From the NCBI GenBank assembly GCA_014384025.1, contig JACNGQ010000162.1, positions 1 to 64,000 of the forward strand: DNA of 64,000 nucleotides, read 5' to 3'. Positions 55,470 to 63,356 of this stretch are shown one piece after another; position 1 is the stretch's first letter; the number at the start of each line of letters is the position of its first letter. Made by a program: the position numbers and the translations under genes. Origin of the DNA: Planctomycetota bacterium. GTDB taxonomy: Bacteria > Planctomycetota > Phycisphaerae > Sedimentisphaerales > Anaerobacaceae. A model generated the notes under the pieces. That model had not been told where the DNA came from and did no database searches. It saw nothing but the letters and a program-made list of their open reading frames with translations.

Positions 55470-57485
55470 CTAATTGTCTTTTGCTGTTATTGCTTTTTGT
55501 TTAAGTGACGAAAGCATGACAGCTAAAGTGCCCAAAACCATAACAAAACTTCCGATCCAAATCCAGTTTATTAATGGCTTTATCATGATATGAAGATTTA
55601 TCAGCTTCTGGCTGTTGTCAACTTCCGTTAGAGCCAGATAAAGGTCGCCTGCGAGCGTTCTTCTAATATCAATCTCACTGACATTTTTTTTGCTTGCGTT
55701 GTAAAACGCCTTGGCCGGTTTTAATTGAGCGATCAATTTCTCGCTTTTGTGGACTGAAATATCTGCTGCCACGGCAGTAAAGTTCCGGCCGTGTTCAACT
55801 TTGAGGTCTTCAAAGGTCAATTCATATTCGGCTATATTGGTTTTGTCACCGACTCTCATTGCGACTGTCTTCTCCATAGCATAGCCACCTGAGCCTGCAA
55901 TACCGATAAACATAACTGCGACTCCCAGATGGACAATCCGTGCGCCATACCATCTAAGATTTCGAGGTGATTTCTTCACTTTGTAACCGACAAAATCAGC
56001 CAGAAGATTTACCAGCACGAAGCCGCTTAAAATAAAACATGGTATTGCAGGCGACCCGCTTAAGAGCCATTGTCCCCACCATCCGATGGCTTGGGATATA
56101 TCGCTCGGACGTGCGGAGTCCAGTGAACATGTAAACAGCCAGACTGTCACCACTGCGGCAAATGCGATAACTCCCAAAATAATACGCCAGCTTTTATTAA
56201 ATCCGCTTCTCAAAAGATGCGGGCAAAGGCCAATGAGCAAAAGTAAAAACAATCCGCCTGGAGCCGTAATCTTAGAAAAAAATTCGGGAGCAAGGGTGAC
56301 CGGGGCTCGTGGCGGCCCGGCTTGTGTAGATAAACTCTCAATAATTTTTATAAACACCTTGCTTAAGAACGGAAATAGTGTTCCTACGAATATCACGAGG
56401 GCCAGCAGCAGCAACAGCCAGTTGTTAAGAATTACAAATCGGTTACTGGGTATCCTGGCGTTCGGTGGGTCTTTTTTCTTACGTAGATAATTACGCAATA
56501 AGAGCACCCCTGCTATTACCCACACATGTATAAGCAATACGACGTGCAAAATACCAAGACCGGGATTCGGAAACGCATGAACACTGGAAACCAGTCCATA
56601 TTTTGTAAGAAATCTGCCGAAAACACATAAACTGAACGTAAGGATACTAAGCAGCACTGTCCATGTTGCAATTGAAGAACGCCGGTTATAAATTCTGAAA
56701 CAATGAAGTAATGCAGTTGCTGTAAGCCAGGGCAACAGCGAAGAATTTTCGACGGGATCCCATGCCCAATAACCTCCCCAGCCAAGCTCTTCATATGCCC
56801 ACCAGGCGCCTAATACGATACCGCCGGTCAAAAACAACCAGGCAAACATTGCCCACCTCTGGGCCTGTTTAAGAAGCGGCAGAGTGTTGTCTTCATCGGC
56901 CGTTTTGAGCCGGCCAAAGGCCCATGCAAAAGTTATCAAGAAACCCGCATAGCCGACAAAAAGAATCGGGGGATGCAAAACCATCGCAGGGTGCTGCAAT
57001 AAAGGATTAAGACCCATACCGTCAACGGGGGCGACCGTCGACAATTCAAATGGATTTTTATCACTGTTCAAAATAATAAGAAAGAAAACGCTGACCAGAT
57101 TGGCTATCATACGGGCATTTGCAGAAAAACTTCTGTGTTTAAATTCAGATTTGCAATATACCATAACCAAAAATACGGCCTGGAACCATAACCACAGCAG
57201 TAACGAACCGGCAGAGCCCGCCCATAACGCGCTTATTTTATATGGAAGCGGCAGCGATCTGGAAGTATGTTCAGCGACATAAATTACAGCGAAATCACTC
57301 TTGACCAACAGTACCCACAGAGCAATCATAGCCACACTTAGGCAAGCCATGTATGCAACAGTCGCATTTCGAGCGCTTTTGATTAAACCCTGGTCTCCTC
57401 GCAGGGAACCTAACAGGTCAATTACAACCGCATAGCCGCTTAAAAAAAGCGCAAGTAAGAGAGCGAAATTTCCAAGTCCCGACAT
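55470..57485 (-). CDS. ccmF: Cytochrome c haem lyase subunit CcmF
   Basis: A 671-aa polytopic membrane protein with about 13-15 helices. The haem-handling signature WGGYWAWDPVENSSLLPWL is intact. Conserved histidines are present in LQHPAMVLHPPILF before it and in SSVHAFPNP after it. The C-terminal periplasmic domain (about 540-630, GGYAMEKTVAMRVGD... FEDLKVEHG) is the usual CcmF beta domain. It transfers haem from CcmE to the apocytochrome. GGAG lies 7 bases before the ATG, and only 3 bases separate it from ccmE. No ccmH gene, its normal partner, is found nearby. Confidence 0.94.
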   Translation of the reverse strand: MSGLGNFALLLALFLSGYAVVIDLLGSLRGDQGLIKSARNATVAYMACLSVAMIALWVLLVKSDFAVIYVAEHTSRSLPLPYKISALWAGSAGSLLLWLWFQAVFLVMVYCKSEFKHRSFSANARMIANLVSVFFLIILNSDKNPFELSTVAPVDGMGLNPLLQHPAMVLHPPILFVGYAGFLITFAWAFGRLKTADEDNTLPLLKQAQRWAMFAWLFLTGGIVLGAWWAYEELGWGGYWAWDPVENSSLLPWLTATALLHCFRIYNRRSSIATWTVLLSILTFSLCVFGRFLTKYGLVSSVHAFPNPGLGILHVVLLIHVWVIAGVLLLRNYLRKKKDPPNARIPSNRFVILNNWLLLLLALVIFVGTLFPFLSKVFIKIIESLSTQAGPPRAPVTLAPEFFSKITAPGGLFLLLLIGLCPHLLRSGFNKSWRIILGVIAFAAVVTVWLFTCSLDSARPSDISQAIGWWGQWLLSGSPAIPCFILSGFVLVNLLADFVGYKVKKSPRNLRWYGARIVHLGVAVMFIGIAGSGGYAMEKTVAMRVGDKTNIAEYELTFEDLKVEHGRNFTAVAADISVHKSEKLIAQLKPAKAFYNASKKNVSEIDIRRTLAGDLYLALTEVDNSQKLINLHIMIKPLINWIWIGSFVMVLGTLAVMLSSLKQKAITAKDN

Positions 57486-57488
57486 AAT

Positions 57489-57887
57489 TTACTCCACTTT
57501 TGCCTTGTATTTTGATTCACATTTTGTCATGAGAGTTTTGGCTTTAAAAGATTTGTTTTCGTCCAGCCTACCTTCAACTACTACTTCAATGTCATCGGTA
57601 AAATTGTCCGGAACAGTACCTTCATAAAGTACTGGAATCTCTGTTTTGGTTCCGGCCAGAGTAAAGGTCAGGTTCATTTTCTGCAAATCACGATTCACGC
57701 TTCCGGGCTTGACTCTGCCGGCGATTCTGAAAGAATAGTTATTCATATCAGAAATATTGGCTGAGAACTCGTCCACGGAATAATAATAAGACCATGATGA
57801 CTGCATGGCCTGGAACGTGAAATAACCCAGGCCGCCCCCGATCACTATTACACCTATCAGAATTTTCAAAATCATTTTTGTTTTCAT
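57489..57887 (-). CDS. ccmE: Haem chaperone CcmE, cysteine (CxxxY) type
   Basis: A 132-aa protein: one N-terminal membrane helix (about residues 7-27) and a periplasmic OB-fold (FRIAGRVKPGSV, IPVLYEGTVPDNF, VVVEGRLDENKSF). The haem-binding site is TKCESKY, with Cys123 and Tyr127, where the common form has a histidine in HDExY. This CxxxY variant is known from Desulfovibrio-type and archaeal systems, where the cysteine binds haem covalently. It is the first gene of the ccm operon, with AT-rich DNA upstream (57888-58110) in which I see no clear promoter. The ATG follows AGGTTAAACA. Confidence 0.93.
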   Translation of the reverse strand: MKTKMILKILIGVIVIGGGLGYFTFQAMQSSWSYYYSVDEFSANISDMNNYSFRIAGRVKPGSVNRDLQKMNLTFTLAGTKTEIPVLYEGTVPDNFTDDIEVVVEGRLDENKSFKAKTLMTKCESKYKAKVE

Positions 57888-58110
57888 TGTTTAACCTGTA
57901 ATATAAGTTTTCCACACTATTTACTAAATAATGTTGTAAATCAAGCTAAGATTTATATTTTTTACTTTTTTGTTTTTTAGAAATGTGTTCAATATTGTTT
58001 AGATGAAATGTTTTCATTATGACAGGTCAGATGACAGTGACCACTAAATATCCCCATAGTTATAAATTGCAGACGCTTGGTCAATAAAATCCAATATAAG
58101 TATGTTATCA

Positions 58111-59163
58111 TTACTTGAGCTCACTGATATTCAACTCACAGCCAAAGACCAGCGTCAATGCCCGATAATAAGTAAGCATCGCTTTTTCCACTTCTCCCTT
58201 AGCCTGATAAACCTTGCCTAATTCAAAAAAAATCCTGCCTGACTTGGTGTCAAGTTTTGATGCCTGGATTAAAAGCTCTTCGGCTTTGTCGAGCTCGCCC
58301 AGTTGTCGTTTAGCTGAGCCGGACGCTGTCAGCAGTTCCGCTTTATCCTGGCGGCTGATTGCGGGAATTCCTTCGATAACTTCAAGGGCTTCTTTGCCTC
58401 GGCCGGTAGCGCTCAACAGTTTACCGAGTTCCAAAGCCAGTTTAGGTGAGTTAGGATCGAGTTCTCGAGCCTTACGCATTTGTTCAATGGCTGATTCGAT
58501 TCTGCCCTTCTCCTGCAGCATTTTTGCCATTTGCATGTGCCTTATTGCGCGGGCATCCATTGTTGCGTTTTTTACGGTTCTTACTCGACCAGCTTCATTA
58601 GGGTCGATCTCCTGTGCTATCCCCAGAGCCTGATTCAAACGGGCATGTACCATAGGATTAAAATCGTATCCATGGCCGGCTTGAACCCATAGTACCGTAT
58701 CGTTCGTATCTGAAATTATCACTGTTGGTGTTGCGATTATACCAAACTTTCCCCATAACTTGTACTCTGTATCGGCAACTACGTGAACAACAACACCAGG
58801 TTCATTTGGGTTTGGCTCGTTTGGTTCGGAACGAAAAATAGTTTGATTATTAGGGTCATTTACAGCAACGACAACGCTAAGGCGTTTTGCCTGAGCTGCC
58901 AGTTTGCTCACTATTTCTTTAATATCTGCAGCTGCCTTGGTTGAATTCTCCTGCTTGGAAGATAAAAACACCGCTAAAAAAACTTTCCCGCTACCGTGTT
59001 TATAATCGAAGAGATTACCAGAGACGTCAGATGCAGAAAACTCCGGCAATTTATTGCCAATGCTGATTCTGCGTCCGGAGCATTTTGCTGTCCGAACTGT
59101 TAGAAACCAACAGATCGTAACAACAGAAATAACAATAACTGCTTTTTTGAACTTCATTATCAT
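58111..59163 (-). CDS. Exported thioredoxin-fold/TPR fusion without redox cysteines
   Basis: A 350-aa protein with a leader (about residues 1-28). Residues about 33-180 have a redoxin/TlpA-like layout: GNKLPEFSASDVSGNLFDY, then LAVFLSSKQENS where an active protein would have CxxC, and GIIATPTVIISD as the cis-proline loop. An EPNEPNPNEP tract inserts before the third strand. Residues about 200-340 form three or four TPR motifs (AIEQMRKARELDPNSPKLALELGKLL, AEELLIQASKLDTKSGRIFFELGKVY). The ATG at 59163 or 59157 lacks a good ribosome site. It lies 17 bases after the multihaem cytochrome gene and just ahead of the ccm operon. It could act as a CcmG/CcmI-like apocytochrome chaperone; this is inference. 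Confidence 0.75.
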   Translation of the reverse strand: MIMKFKKAVIVISVVTICWFLTVRTAKCSGRRISIGNKLPEFSASDVSGNLFDYKHGSGKVFLAVFLSSKQENSTKAAADIKEIVSKLAAQAKRLSVVVAVNDPNNQTIFRSEPNEPNPNEPGVVVHVVADTEYKLWGKFGIIATPTVIISDTNDTVLWVQAGHGYDFNPMVHARLNQALGIAQEIDPNEAGRVRTVKNATMDARAIRHMQMAKMLQEKGRIESAIEQMRKARELDPNSPKLALELGKLLSATGRGKEALEVIEGIPAISRQDKAELLTASGSAKRQLGELDKAEELLIQASKLDTKSGRIFFELGKVYQAKGEVEKAMLTYYRALTLVFGCELNISELK

Positions 59164-59180
59164 CAAATTTCAAAGGCTTT

Positions 59181-60557
59181 CTATGTACCGGACGTCTGTT
59201 GTGTGGGCTTTGCCGCTTGCGGCGGAGCGGAATTATCTGCGGCCTTCTCTCTGTCATAATCCTTGGGCAAATGACAACCGGATATGCAATTGCCACCCGT
59301 TGTGGTCTTCGTGAAGCCAACCGGTAGCTCCCACATCCCATACGGTACAGTCTCGCGAATATGTTTTGGAATGTCGCTTGCGTGTGTCTGATGGCATGCT
59401 CGGCACGTTCGCCCGCGGCGCTCCTTGTTTACGTGTAAAAAGTGTAGATTCGTGCTGCCGTTTCTAAAATCGGTAAGATTATTTGTCTCTGGAGTCCAAA
59501 CGAGGTCTTTAGGGTGGCAACCGAAACAAAGCTCGTAGTTCTTTTCTGAAAACGGAGCGTAAAAGATAGGAGGGTATTCTTTCGCCAGGAGTTTGAAATA
59601 CTTACTGCCGTGGGTGACGTGGCATCCACTGCAATCATTGTCCTTGACCGGACCGTGAAGGAATTTCTTGTCTTTGATCTGTTCGGTGAAAGCAGGAAGA
59701 ATTTCGTCTTTGGTTATTTCCTGGGGCTTATCATGACAGGTCATGCAAATCGTAATCGGCTCGCTTTTCAGTATGAATTTAACTGACGAGGCATGCGGAG
59801 TATGACATTTCAGACAACCGTCTAAATCAGAGACAACGCTATGCTGGTACATGGAGTTTTCAGCGGTATTCTGTATGTCCTTATGACAAGTGTAGCACAG
59901 GTAGGGCGCGAAGTCTTTAACCATCTTTGAGTTGCTGGCGCCATGAGGATTATGACATCCGATGCAGTCATTTTTCGCCGGTTCGTGGACAAACTCATAT
60001 TTCTTTAATTCATCTTGTGTTACAACATGGCAGGCAAAACAAAGCTCAGATTGTTCTGCGACCAATAAGCTTTTATGGTCTGAGCTGTGAGATTTGTGGC
60101 AGACTGTACATTCGCCGATCGCTGTTGGCCCGTGTAAAAATTCAAATCCTTCGGTAACTTTGTGGCATTGGGCGCATAGAGAGGCGACGGTTTTTTCAGG
60201 AAGCCGGAATTTGTTATCACTGCTATGAGGATCATGGCATTGCATACAGTCACCCGTCTTAAGGGGTTCATGAACAACCTTTTTAGCTGTTTGTTCCAAA
60301 TGGCAATATTCGCACAGGTCTCTGCCTTGTCGCGCATACTCATAAGTATGTTCTTCCGGTTTCAGGGGTTTGTGACACGCTTTGCAGTCACCAAGGCCGA
60401 CCGGTGCGTGTACGAAAGCTTTTTTGCCGTAGTCGGCATGACATTCTCCAGTAACGCATGTTTGTTGCGGTGTAGTTGGTTTTTCCACTGCAAGTCCGTA
60501 GGAAACTAATAAACAGATCAACACGACAACTAACTTGTTACCAAATTTATTTAACAT
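59181..60557 (-). CDS. Multihaem cytochrome c, about 15 haem sites
   Basis: A 458-aa exported cytochrome (leader residues 1-23). I count 13 CXXCH sites (CKACH, CEYCH, CMQCH, CAQCH, CTVCH, CFACH, CIGCH, CYTCH, CLKCH, CMTCH, CSGCH, CFGCH, CRACH). There is also one CX4CH at residues 34-40 (CVTGECH) and one CX3CH near the end (CISGCH). Many follow the doubled-CXXCH pattern with alternating FVH/FLHGP and SCHxPH phrases, so distal histidines are well supplied. The C-terminal tail is Ala/Pro/Gln-rich. A role as periplasmic electron carrier or terminal conduit is likely; the acceptor is unknown. ATG 60557 starts the leader; the GTG at 60614 is rejected. Confidence 0.9.
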   Translation of the reverse strand: MLNKFGNKLVVVLICLLVSYGLAVEKPTTPQQTCVTGECHADYGKKAFVHAPVGLGDCKACHKPLKPEEHTYEYARQGRDLCEYCHLEQTAKKVVHEPLKTGDCMQCHDPHSSDNKFRLPEKTVASLCAQCHKVTEGFEFLHGPTAIGECTVCHKSHSSDHKSLLVAEQSELCFACHVVTQDELKKYEFVHEPAKNDCIGCHNPHGASNSKMVKDFAPYLCYTCHKDIQNTAENSMYQHSVVSDLDGCLKCHTPHASSVKFILKSEPITICMTCHDKPQEITKDEILPAFTEQIKDKKFLHGPVKDNDCSGCHVTHGSKYFKLLAKEYPPIFYAPFSEKNYELCFGCHPKDLVWTPETNNLTDFRNGSTNLHFLHVNKERRGRTCRACHQTHASDIPKHIRETVPYGMWELPVGFTKTTTGGNCISGCHLPKDYDREKAADNSAPPQAAKPTQQTSGT

Positions 60558-60706
60558 TGTTTCACCACCCAATCTTTTTTGTAAATTCACGTTGTAGTGG
60601 CATCGAGACGCCACGCATCAGTATCGAAGACCGGACAAAAAAGCCTCCGAAATAGTATCTGCTGTTTTTCATATATTTTTCGCTTTCCGACTCTCAAAAA
60701 TTCATA

Positions 60707-61882
60707 TTAATTCGCTGCTTTGGAACTCGCTTCTTCCCGTCTGTAAAGAAGGACCATTGTCCCGGAAGCGGACTTATGATGGTTTGGCTTGTTGAGTTCC
60801 AAAACTAACTGTTTCCTGGTTTTGTTTTCCACAATATTCGCAATAATAGCAGGAGAGATCAACTCTTCGGAACCTTTCTTCCATTCATTTTTAATATTTG
60901 CACGGTTGGAAAAATCCTCAATACTGAAAGTGTATGTTTTCTGAGCAAAAGGATATTCATTTTTTAGTTTGGCTTTTTCGGCATGTTTTTTGCCGTCCCT
61001 GGAATAAAACAACCAAGGTTCGGAGCCCTGTGTGGTCACAAAAACATAATTGCCCGGTGTGGTTCCTATATCAAAATCAGTAAACTGAACGCGAAGCGGA
61101 AGATCCTTTTTCATATGTGGAGATGAGGGAAACTTCGACCAAAGCCACTGCTCGTAATTATCATTGCCGTTATCAAGATTAATCTTAATCGCAGGATTGA
61201 CAGGTTTGTTTGACATATTGGTTACGTTTTTTGTTGTGGTATCGATCGAATAATGCGGCACATATTCCAGAATCTTCAGTTTATAATCGCTTGTGGGCAA
61301 GGTTATCGTATCTCCTGTATTAGCGACATATTCAAGTGGCTTATTCGTGTTCTTGTCCCATACCGATACGATACCGATTGACTTGCTGGAGGTTAGTTCT
61401 CGCATGATCTTTTCGATTTCTTCGGAACTGTGGAGTTTGACGATTTTAATACCCCCGATTTGTGACGATATCGACTGTTTGGCTGGATCTGCAGAACTTA
61501 GCCAGATGTCCTGATTGAGGTTTTCACCCTTGGCCTTTATTTGCACCACTGCCCCCCCTTTAGGATCTTCTACTATGGATGTCTCCCACTTTAGATCAGG
61601 TAAATACTGCATAAGCCGGATCTTAATTGGTGAGCCCATCAAAGGCAGAACATTATCAAGTATGGTTGCCTTGTTCTCGTTGGGGACTTTTACCGGAAAC
61701 CGCATCATAGACCCGTCCATACCCATCTGGACCACTATCTCCCATGGCCCGCTTAACATTCCCTGCCTCATTGCAGGCGAGTAACCGTAAGCTCGGCTCG
61801 AAAATACTGAGAATCCTGCAATCAAAAGGATAACAATATTGATAACACTTAAATATGCTCTTGATTTAATAATACTTTTCAT
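60707..61882 (-). CDS. Unknown exported protein between two multihaem cytochrome genes
   Basis: A 391-aa protein with a leader or N-terminal anchor (about residues 12-32). The mature part is beta-rich and methionine-containing (MRQGMLSGPWEIVVQMGMDGSMM). The segment DLPLRVQFTDFDIGTTPGN followed by SIEDF resembles the periplasmic part of ResB-type cytochrome c biogenesis proteins, but the ResB membrane helices are absent and the match is weak. There is no haem motif and no cysteine pair. AGGACC lies just before the ATG, which is 8 bases after the upstream cytochrome stop, so it is in the same operon. It is best treated as an unknown accessory of the cytochrome system. Confidence 0.65.
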   Translation of the reverse strand: MKSIIKSRAYLSVINIVILLIAGFSVFSSRAYGYSPAMRQGMLSGPWEIVVQMGMDGSMMRFPVKVPNENKATILDNVLPLMGSPIKIRLMQYLPDLKWETSIVEDPKGGAVVQIKAKGENLNQDIWLSSADPAKQSISSQIGGIKIVKLHSSEEIEKIMRELTSSKSIGIVSVWDKNTNKPLEYVANTGDTITLPTSDYKLKILEYVPHYSIDTTTKNVTNMSNKPVNPAIKINLDNGNDNYEQWLWSKFPSSPHMKKDLPLRVQFTDFDIGTTPGNYVFVTTQGSEPWLFYSRDGKKHAEKAKLKNEYPFAQKTYTFSIEDFSNRANIKNEWKKGSEELISPAIIANIVENKTRKQLVLELNKPNHHKSASGTMVLLYRREEASSKAAN

Positions 61883-61890
61883 GATAGGTC

Positions 61891-63294
61891 CTATGGTACC
61901 TCACTAATTATTTCATTCGCTTTAAGCAATATTGATTCGGTATATTTGAAATTGTGAACACCCCAACTGCCGTCAGCTTCTACCGAATCTACAAGCTCTT
62001 TTGCCTGTGTTATTTTCTCTGTTGATTCTTTGACTTTCTTTTCATCAGTCTCATAATTTAAGCTGTTAAGTATTTTTTTAAGTCTGTTGTTGACTTGTTC
62101 GTGTAATTTCTTGATTTTCCCCTGCCAAAATGAAATATATTGCTGCCCGGTTCCCGGCTCATGGCAATTGTCGCATGCTCGAGGTACTGCTTTGGCGACT
62201 TTTCCAAAGCTGTCTAATGCTCCAGGTTTTTTTGTGGCCTGCTCGATGTGACATCCAGTACATTCCACGTGCGTAAGAAACATGGGACTGAGAACTCGAT
62301 CTGTCTGTGTATCTTGCATTGGATGTTGGGTCGTGTAAATGGTGCGTTGGACCTGGTGGGTATCGCTATGACACATCTGGCAATCAAGCATATCTGTAAC
62401 GGATGTCACCTCTGTCTGTCCGTGTAATATTTTTCCATGGCATGCAAAGCACTCAACTTTATGCCCATTTGTATGGGCTTTATGCAGTTCTATACTGTCA
62501 TATTGATGTTCTTTAACCTCAATTATCCGATTGTCGGCCTGGAGAATCTTCTCGGCATCGGTGAAGTTATGGCAGTTCAAGCATACCCTGTCATCTATTT
62601 CGCTCGTCTTCTGTATTTCCTTCTTGTGGCAGGAATCTTCACAGCTTGCTTTGTAGGAAACAAACTCAGAATGGTTAATTGAAACCAGTCCTCGCTGAAT
62701 AACTTTATTTGGTACTTCATGGCAGCTCGTGCAGCTTGTTTTGACCAGCTTCTCGTTGGTTGCAGGATTGTTGAGGAAATGGCAGGTGAAACAGACGTCT
62801 TTGTTAACACTGAAATGCTCATCGCCTTCAAAGTGACTATGACAAACACCACATGTGATATTTATTCCATCGACCTCTTTTTTCATATGATTCTTGTGAG
62901 TGAACTTAATGCCGTTGAAGTCGATATCCTTTGTAAGCAGCTCTTCAGTACTGTGACATTCCGACCTCAGACAGGATTCGTCTAAAATAGTGGCACTTGG
63001 TTTCGTACCCACCCTGCCGACTATGCAATCGATCGCCTGGGACAGGCCGTTTATCTTGCCTTTGACGTGGCCCATTAATCCGGGCTGAAGATGACATTCG
63101 AGGCAATTGACCTCACTGTGGGTCGATGCCTTCCAGTTGTCATAATAGTTATTCATTATGTGACAGGAATTGCAAAATCCCGGCTGCTCGGATACAACGA
63201 TGGCACCCGAAGCAAAAACCATAGCTGCTGCAGCTAATAATAATATTTTCACTTTCCAGTTTAGCTGTTTAATTTTGCTTATTAATGACTTCAT
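61891..63294 (-). CDS. NapC/NirT-like multihaem cytochrome c, about 12 haem sites
   Basis: A 467-aa protein with an N-terminal membrane anchor (about residues 14-36) followed directly by CNSCHIMNNYY and CLECH, the NapC/NirT pattern for quinol-oxidising anchored cytochromes. I count ten CXXCH sites, one CX4CH (CLRSECH) and one CX3CH (CEDSCH). After the last haem comes a helical tail of about 80 residues with GSWGVHNFKYTESILLK, reminiscent of the C-terminal helices of NrfA/Hao-type cytochromes. It could combine the quinol-facing module and the catalytic or transfer module in one chain. The ATG directly follows AAGG, so the start is slightly uncertain. It lies 62 bases after the kinase gene and leads the cytochrome set. 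Confidence 0.9.
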   Translation of the reverse strand: MKSLISKIKQLNWKVKILLLAAAAMVFASGAIVVSEQPGFCNSCHIMNNYYDNWKASTHSEVNCLECHLQPGLMGHVKGKINGLSQAIDCIVGRVGTKPSATILDESCLRSECHSTEELLTKDIDFNGIKFTHKNHMKKEVDGINITCGVCHSHFEGDEHFSVNKDVCFTCHFLNNPATNEKLVKTSCTSCHEVPNKVIQRGLVSINHSEFVSYKASCEDSCHKKEIQKTSEIDDRVCLNCHNFTDAEKILQADNRIIEVKEHQYDSIELHKAHTNGHKVECFACHGKILHGQTEVTSVTDMLDCQMCHSDTHQVQRTIYTTQHPMQDTQTDRVLSPMFLTHVECTGCHIEQATKKPGALDSFGKVAKAVPRACDNCHEPGTGQQYISFWQGKIKKLHEQVNNRLKKILNSLNYETDEKKVKESTEKITQAKELVDSVEADGSWGVHNFKYTESILLKANEIISEVP

Positions 63295-63356
63295 CCTTAA
63301 GTATTTCGCCTTAATCTTTGTTGTTCATAAAAAGTTTTTGAGCAAATCGGCCTTTT

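Noticed and set aside
58022-58041. GGTCA-N8-TGACC inverted repeat near the ccm operon
   Set aside because: Arms of only five bases in an AT-rich gap, with no second copy. It is too weak to call an operator.
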